NCBI RefSeq assembly: GCF_021173675.1
Contig: NZ_JAIHON010000026.1
Coordinates: forward strand, 1 to 64,000
Source: Streptomyces lincolnensis
Lineage (GTDB): Bacteria; Actinomycetota; Actinomycetes; Streptomycetales; Streptomycetaceae
Reading direction: 5' to 3'
DNA length: 64,000 bases
Part shown: positions 60,587 through 64,000 of the stretch, in pieces
Numbering within the stretch: position 1 is the first letter of the stretch
How the letters are laid out: the number at the start of each line of letters is the position of its first letter
Made by a program: the position numbers and the translations under genes
The notes under the pieces: model-generated
Told to the model about the DNA's origin: nothing
Database searches by the model: none
The model's input: only the letters and a program-made list of their open reading frames with translations

Positions 60587-62408
60587 GGCGGAGCCTTCGT
60601 GTGACGGTGCGTACGGAACGGAGTGCGGGGACGAGACCCTGGGCGCCCATGGACCGGGCGAGCAGGACGAAGACGACGGCCACCGTCGCCGAGCCGGCCG
60701 CGAGCGAGGCGGGGGCGGACTCGACACGGCCCGCGACGATCGCGCCCGCGACCGTGGCGACCACCGCCGCCCGCAGCGGCCTGCTCAGCTCGGCGAGGAC
60801 CCGCCGCTTGCGGATCGGGACACTGCGCGGACCCATGCCCCACAGCAGCAGGACGGCCGTGACGGTGATGCCGGCGGCGTTCGCGGCGGCGATCCCGGAC
60901 ACGCCCCACGGGCCCACCGCCCAGACGCCGATCCAGGAGGTGGCGATGATGCCGACGGCCATCGTGGCGAGGGGGTACCAGCTCGGGCGGCCCGCCGAGA
61001 AGTAGGAGCGGACCAGGCAGCCGACCAGGGTCTGGCCGAGCAGGCCGAGCGCGTACACCCGCATGACGTTCGCGGTGGCCGCCGTGTCCGCGGCGGTGAA
61101 CGCGCCGCGCTGGAAGAGGAGTTCGATGATCTGCGGGGCGCAGGCGATCACCGTGGCCGCGCCGAGCAGCACCAGACACGCGGCCAGCGCCAGGTCCCGT
61201 TCCACCCGGTCGCGGGCCCGTTCGGTGTCGCCGTCGGCCAGCGCCCGCGCGACCACCGGGAAGGTGACCGTGCACAGCATCAGCGACAGCGTCATCGGGA
61301 TCTGGGCGACCTTCTGCGCGTAGTTCAGGTGCGAGATGGCCCCGGCGGGCAGCGTGGAGGCGAGGAAGCGCTCGATGAGGACCTGCGACTGGCGGCACAG
61401 CGCGAACAGCAGGACGGTGGCGACCAGGGTCAGCGTCACGGTCCGCGCGTCCGCGCCCCCTGCCGCGGGCGCGTCCTCCGCCGCCGGCGCCTGTTCCGCC
61501 GCCCGGTGTCGCAACCGCCGCCAGACGGACGGCAGTTGGATGGCCACCATCAGTCCGCTGCCGATCGCGACCCCGACGGCGGCCGAGCGCACGCCCCACT
61601 GCCCGCCCAGGACGAACATCGCGGTGATGATGCCAGTGTTGTACGCCACGTAGATCGCGGCCGGCGCCACGAACCGCCGGTGCGCCCGCAGGGCCGCGCT
61701 GGAGTACCCGGCGAGCCCGAAGCCCAGGACGCACAGGGCGGTGATCCGGGTGCAGTCCACCGCGAGAGCGGGGTCGGGCAGGCCCGGCGCGAGTGCCTCG
61801 ACCAGGTAGGGGGCCGTCCCGGCGATCAGCGCGGACACGGCGACGAACGCCAGCGCCAGCCGGGGGAGCGTGGTGGCGACCAGCGCGCGCACCGGGTCGC
61901 CGGGGGCACCCTGCGCGCGCCGGGCCAGGGCCAGGCTGAACGCCGGGACCAGCGCGAAGGCCATCCCGTCCTCGATCAGCAGCGTCGCCGCGAACTCCGG
62001 GACCGTCCACGCCACCAGGAAGGCGTCCGTCTCGCTCCCGGCCCCGAACAGCCGTGCCAGCGCCTGGTCCCGGGCCAGCCCGAGCACGGCGCCGGCGACG
62101 GAGAGGACGGCGGTGACGAGGGTGGCCTTGGCGAGGAACCCGCGGGAGACGGGGGCGAGTTCGGTGCCCGGGCCGGCGGGGGGCGGTGGGGGCGCCGGGG
62201 CGGACGTCGTGGCCCGGTCGGGTTGGCGGTCGGGTTCGCGTGCGGGGGAGGGCAGGGAGGCGGCGGGGGGCGGGGATCCGGGTGCCGGGGAGGTGGGGGC
62301 GTGCGGCCCGGATTCCCCATACACGCCGGAGCCCTCCTCGGCCGGTGCGTCCGGCGGTGTTCCGGAGCCCTGGAGCTCCTCCGGTGTCCGCGGCGGTGTC
62401 ACGGTCAT
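60570..62408 (-). CDS. MurJ/MviN-type lipid-linked flippase
   Basis: This 612-residue protein starts at ATG 62408; the frame runs further to 63716 but is a shadow there. A long Pro-rich cytoplasmic N-terminus (to about 85) precedes about 14 membrane helices with MurJ features: VLGLARDQALARLFGAGSET, AFLVAWTVPEFAATLLIEDG, NYAQKVAQIPMTLSL and LFQRGAFTAADTAATANVMR. It probably flips a lipid-linked glycan. Its place between O-antigen ligase and deacetylase genes suggests it serves this exopolysaccharide instead of, or as well as, lipid II. Confidence 0.92.
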   Translation of the reverse strand: MTVTPPRTPEELQGSGTPPDAPAEEGSGVYGESGPHAPTSPAPGSPPPAASLPSPAREPDRQPDRATTSAPAPPPPPAGPGTELAPVSRGFLAKATLVTAVLSVAGAVLGLARDQALARLFGAGSETDAFLVAWTVPEFAATLLIEDGMAFALVPAFSLALARRAQGAPGDPVRALVATTLPRLALAFVAVSALIAGTAPYLVEALAPGLPDPALAVDCTRITALCVLGFGLAGYSSAALRAHRRFVAPAAIYVAYNTGIITAMFVLGGQWGVRSAAVGVAIGSGLMVAIQLPSVWRRLRHRAAEQAPAAEDAPAAGGADARTVTLTLVATVLLFALCRQSQVLIERFLASTLPAGAISHLNYAQKVAQIPMTLSLMLCTVTFPVVARALADGDTERARDRVERDLALAACLVLLGAATVIACAPQIIELLFQRGAFTAADTAATANVMRVYALGLLGQTLVGCLVRSYFSAGRPSWYPLATMAVGIIATSWIGVWAVGPWGVSGIAAANAAGITVTAVLLLWGMGPRSVPIRKRRVLAELSRPLRAAVVATVAGAIVAGRVESAPASLAAGSATVAVVFVLLARSMGAQGLVPALRSVRTVTRRLRHARHR

Positions 62409-63751
62409 CGCGCCGCGACCTTCTCGCCACGGGCCGGGACCGGGTGGCCCGCGTCCGCCCGCACGGCATCGCCCCCGACCAGCGCCCACCACGCCACCAG
62501 CCCGAAGGACACGGCCGTCAGGACGGTGGAGGGGCCGCCGATGTCGGCGTAGGCGAAGTCGGTGAGCTGCCAGACGAGCAGCCCGCAGGCGACGAGGGCG
62601 CAGTCCGGGCCGGGTCCCTCGCGCCGGACCCGGACCAGTCCGCGCAGCGCGCACACCAGCAGGGCCAGCCAGCTGCCGGCCAGGGCGAGGAGGCCGACGA
62701 GGCCCTGTTCGGCGAGGACGAGGAGGTACATGTTGTGCGGGGAGAGCAGCGGCTGCTTGCGGAAGCCGGCGCCCGCGCCCTCGGTGTCGCTGCCCGAGGA
62801 CAGCGCGAGGGAGGCGTGCGCGTCCCGGTGCTCGGGGAAGCCCTTCAACCCGACGCCGGCCAGGGGCTGTTCGCGCCACATGCCGACGGCCGCCGCCCAC
62901 ATGGTGTACCGGTCGGTCACGGACTGGTCGGGCGCGTCGGTGACCCGGGTGATGCTGTCGATCCGCTCCTGGAGCATCGCCGTGCCGACGCCGAACCCGC
63001 CCACCAGGATCACCGCGGCGGCGGCCACGACGGCCCCCACCTTCAGCGCCCGCCGCATCCCGGCCAGCAGCAGCTGCGCCAGACACGTCACCGCCGTGGC
63101 GATCCAGGCCCCGCGGCTGAAGGACAGCGCGAGCGGCAGCAGCAGCGCGACCGCGCACCCGGCGGCGATCGCCCGCTGCCGTACGGAGGTCCGCCCCAGC
63201 GCCAGCCCCACCGCGCACACCAGCCCGAAGGACACGACGGTCGCCATGCCCATCACATCGCCGGCCCCGAAGGTGCCGACGGCCCGGATCGTCTCGCCCT
63301 GGTACGACGCCCCGGTCCCGGTCGCGTACTGGTGCACGCCGATCGTCCCCTGCCACAGCGCGAGCCCCACGAACGACCAGGCCAGCAGCCGGAAGTCGCC
63401 CCGGTCGCGGATCAGCAGCAGCACGGCCGCGGGGACGAGCACGAAGACCTGGAGGTAGCGGCCCATCCCGGTGAGCCCGGCCCCCGGCGAGGCGGCCCCC
63501 GCCGCGGCGACGGCCAGCCCGAGCACGGGCAGGCCCAGCAGCACGGCGGAGGTACGGGTCAGGGGGCGCCGCCGGTCCCGTACGAGACGGATCGCGCAGT
63601 ACAGCACCACCAGCGCGGAGACCGCGTCGGCCGGGCCCGCGCCGCCCTCGGCGCCGGGGGTGAGCGGCAGCGCGAGCAGGACGACCACGGCCACCACGGG
63701 CAGGACGGGCGACCACTGCCGCGGGTGCGGCAGTGCCAGTGCCTGGCTCAT
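62405..63751 (-). CDS. O-antigen ligase/polymerase-like membrane protein (Wzy_C)
   Basis: This 448-residue polytopic protein starts at ATG 63751. About ten helices surround a large loop with MWREQPLAGVGLKGFPEHRD and KQPLLSPHNMYLLVLAEQGL, the His-containing Wzy_C/WaaL signature. It would polymerise or ligate the exported glycan outside the membrane. It overlaps the MurJ-like gene by 4 nt and starts 4 bp after the phosphoglycosyltransferase stop, so the operon is tightly coupled. Confidence 0.92.
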   Translation of the reverse strand: MSQALALPHPRQWSPVLPVVAVVVLLALPLTPGAEGGAGPADAVSALVVLYCAIRLVRDRRRPLTRTSAVLLGLPVLGLAVAAAGAASPGAGLTGMGRYLQVFVLVPAAVLLLIRDRGDFRLLAWSFVGLALWQGTIGVHQYATGTGASYQGETIRAVGTFGAGDVMGMATVVSFGLVCAVGLALGRTSVRQRAIAAGCAVALLLPLALSFSRGAWIATAVTCLAQLLLAGMRRALKVGAVVAAAAVILVGGFGVGTAMLQERIDSITRVTDAPDQSVTDRYTMWAAAVGMWREQPLAGVGLKGFPEHRDAHASLALSSGSDTEGAGAGFRKQPLLSPHNMYLLVLAEQGLVGLLALAGSWLALLVCALRGLVRVRREGPGPDCALVACGLLVWQLTDFAYADIGGPSTVLTAVSFGLVAWWALVGGDAVRADAGHPVPARGEKVAAR

Positions 63752-63755
63752 GCGC

Positions 63756-64000
63756 TCAGCTCCCCGTCGGGCGCACGAGGGCGGCCGCGGTGCGCAGCAG
63801 GATGCAGACGTCCTGCCACAGCGACCAGTTGTCGATGTAGGCGTTGTCGAAGCGGGCCCGGTCCTCGATGGAGGTGTCGCCGCGCAGCCCGTGCACCTGG
63901 GCGAGCCCGGTGATCCCGGTCTGCATCCGGTGCCGGGCCGCGTAACCGGGATAGGTCTGGCTGAACTTGCCGACGAAGTAGGGCCGTTCGGGGCGTGGCC
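63756..64000 (-). CDS. Polyprenyl phosphoglycosyltransferase (bacterial sugar transferase), C-terminal part
   Basis: The last 81 codons are visible: RPYFVGKFSQTYPGYAARHR, then MQTGITGLAQVHGLRGDTS and IEDRARFDNAYIDNWSLWQD, ending LLRTAAALVRPTGS. GITGLAQVHGLRGDTS with NWSLW is the conserved tail of PF02397 initiating transferases. It should load the first sugar phosphate on undecaprenyl phosphate at the inner membrane. The N-terminus lies beyond the window. Confidence 0.9.
   Translation of the reverse strand, partial: PRPERPYFVGKFSQTYPGYAARHRMQTGITGLAQVHGLRGDTSIEDRARFDNAYIDNWSLWQDVCILLRTAAALVRPTGS

Noticed and set aside
62409..63716. Extension of the MurJ-like frame through the O-antigen ligase gene
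   Set aside because: Overlaps the real ligase gene entirely and is Arg/Gly-rich; ATG 62408 overlaps the ligase stop as expected in this operon.

Overview
The window is high-GC (roughly 72 %) actinobacterial chromosome, almost certainly Streptomyces. The evidence is rodlin and chaplin aerial-hypha genes, strong GC bias at third codon positions, GTG/TTG starts, 4-nt ATGA/GTGA overlaps inside operons, and a NACHT/STAND protein. The order chpA-like, chpD, rodlin pair, acyl-CoA ligase on one side and citrate synthase, RecD2 helicase and rbs genes further on is what I recall from model Streptomyces. That comparison is from memory and was not run. No rRNA, tRNA, CRISPR array or prophage was seen.

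Layout. 1-3.9 kb: the end of a LacI regulator faces a three-gene sugar operon (Gfo/Idh/MocA dehydrogenase, DUF993 aldolase-like protein, TIM-barrel isomerase) with a LacI-type operator between them. 3.8-8.3 kb: a membrane NACHT NTPase diverges from a DUF5937/ArsR-type regulator. 8.5-9.9 kb: a secreted protein and a lipoprotein. 9.9-15.8 kb: a ribose system (rbsR-A-CB-K-D, minus strand) with a natural permease/binding-protein fusion and paired operators. 16.2-18.4 kb: a cupin gene split by a TnpB-related element; both the element's gene and the cupin also carry frameshifts. 18.5-22.3 kb: RecD2 helicase and citrate synthase. 23-24.7 kb: a copper chaperone and a zinc alcohol dehydrogenase around a CsoR-like operator, then a small helix-turn-helix protein. 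25.1-32.2 kb: a myo-inositol catabolic cluster (iolE-like opposite iolC, an aldolase-like gene, iolB, iolD, iolA).

32.5-37.8 kb: a membrane hydrolase-ABC ATPase fusion, a coupled 35-codon ORF, its permease and a von Willebrand A lipoprotein. 37.8-45.2 kb: an RpiR regulator opposite a C45 Ntn-hydrolase and a complete oligopeptide ABC transporter. 45.3-47.7 kb: a secreted chorismate mutase and a frameshifted AftB-like membrane glycosyltransferase. 47.9-49.8 kb: a long-chain acyl-CoA ligase. 49.9-54.0 kb: an aerial-surface island with three rodlins, an LCP protein, a short chaplin and an LPDTG-anchored chaplin with a Pro/Thr spacer. 54.1-64.0 kb: an extracellular glycan cluster with an ATP-grasp protein, a GH26-like hydrolase, and a translationally coupled minus-strand set (phosphoglycosyltransferase end, O-antigen-ligase-like protein, MurJ-type flippase, polysaccharide deacetylase, GT4, chain-length-like protein, GNAT/FemAB-like transferase).

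Working together: the first half is mostly carbon scavenging (unknown sugar, ribose, inositol, peptides) under local repressors. The second half builds the cell surface: amyloid sheath, cell-wall attachment and an exported polysaccharide. Three frameshifts and one insertion mark genes that are decaying or mis-sequenced.
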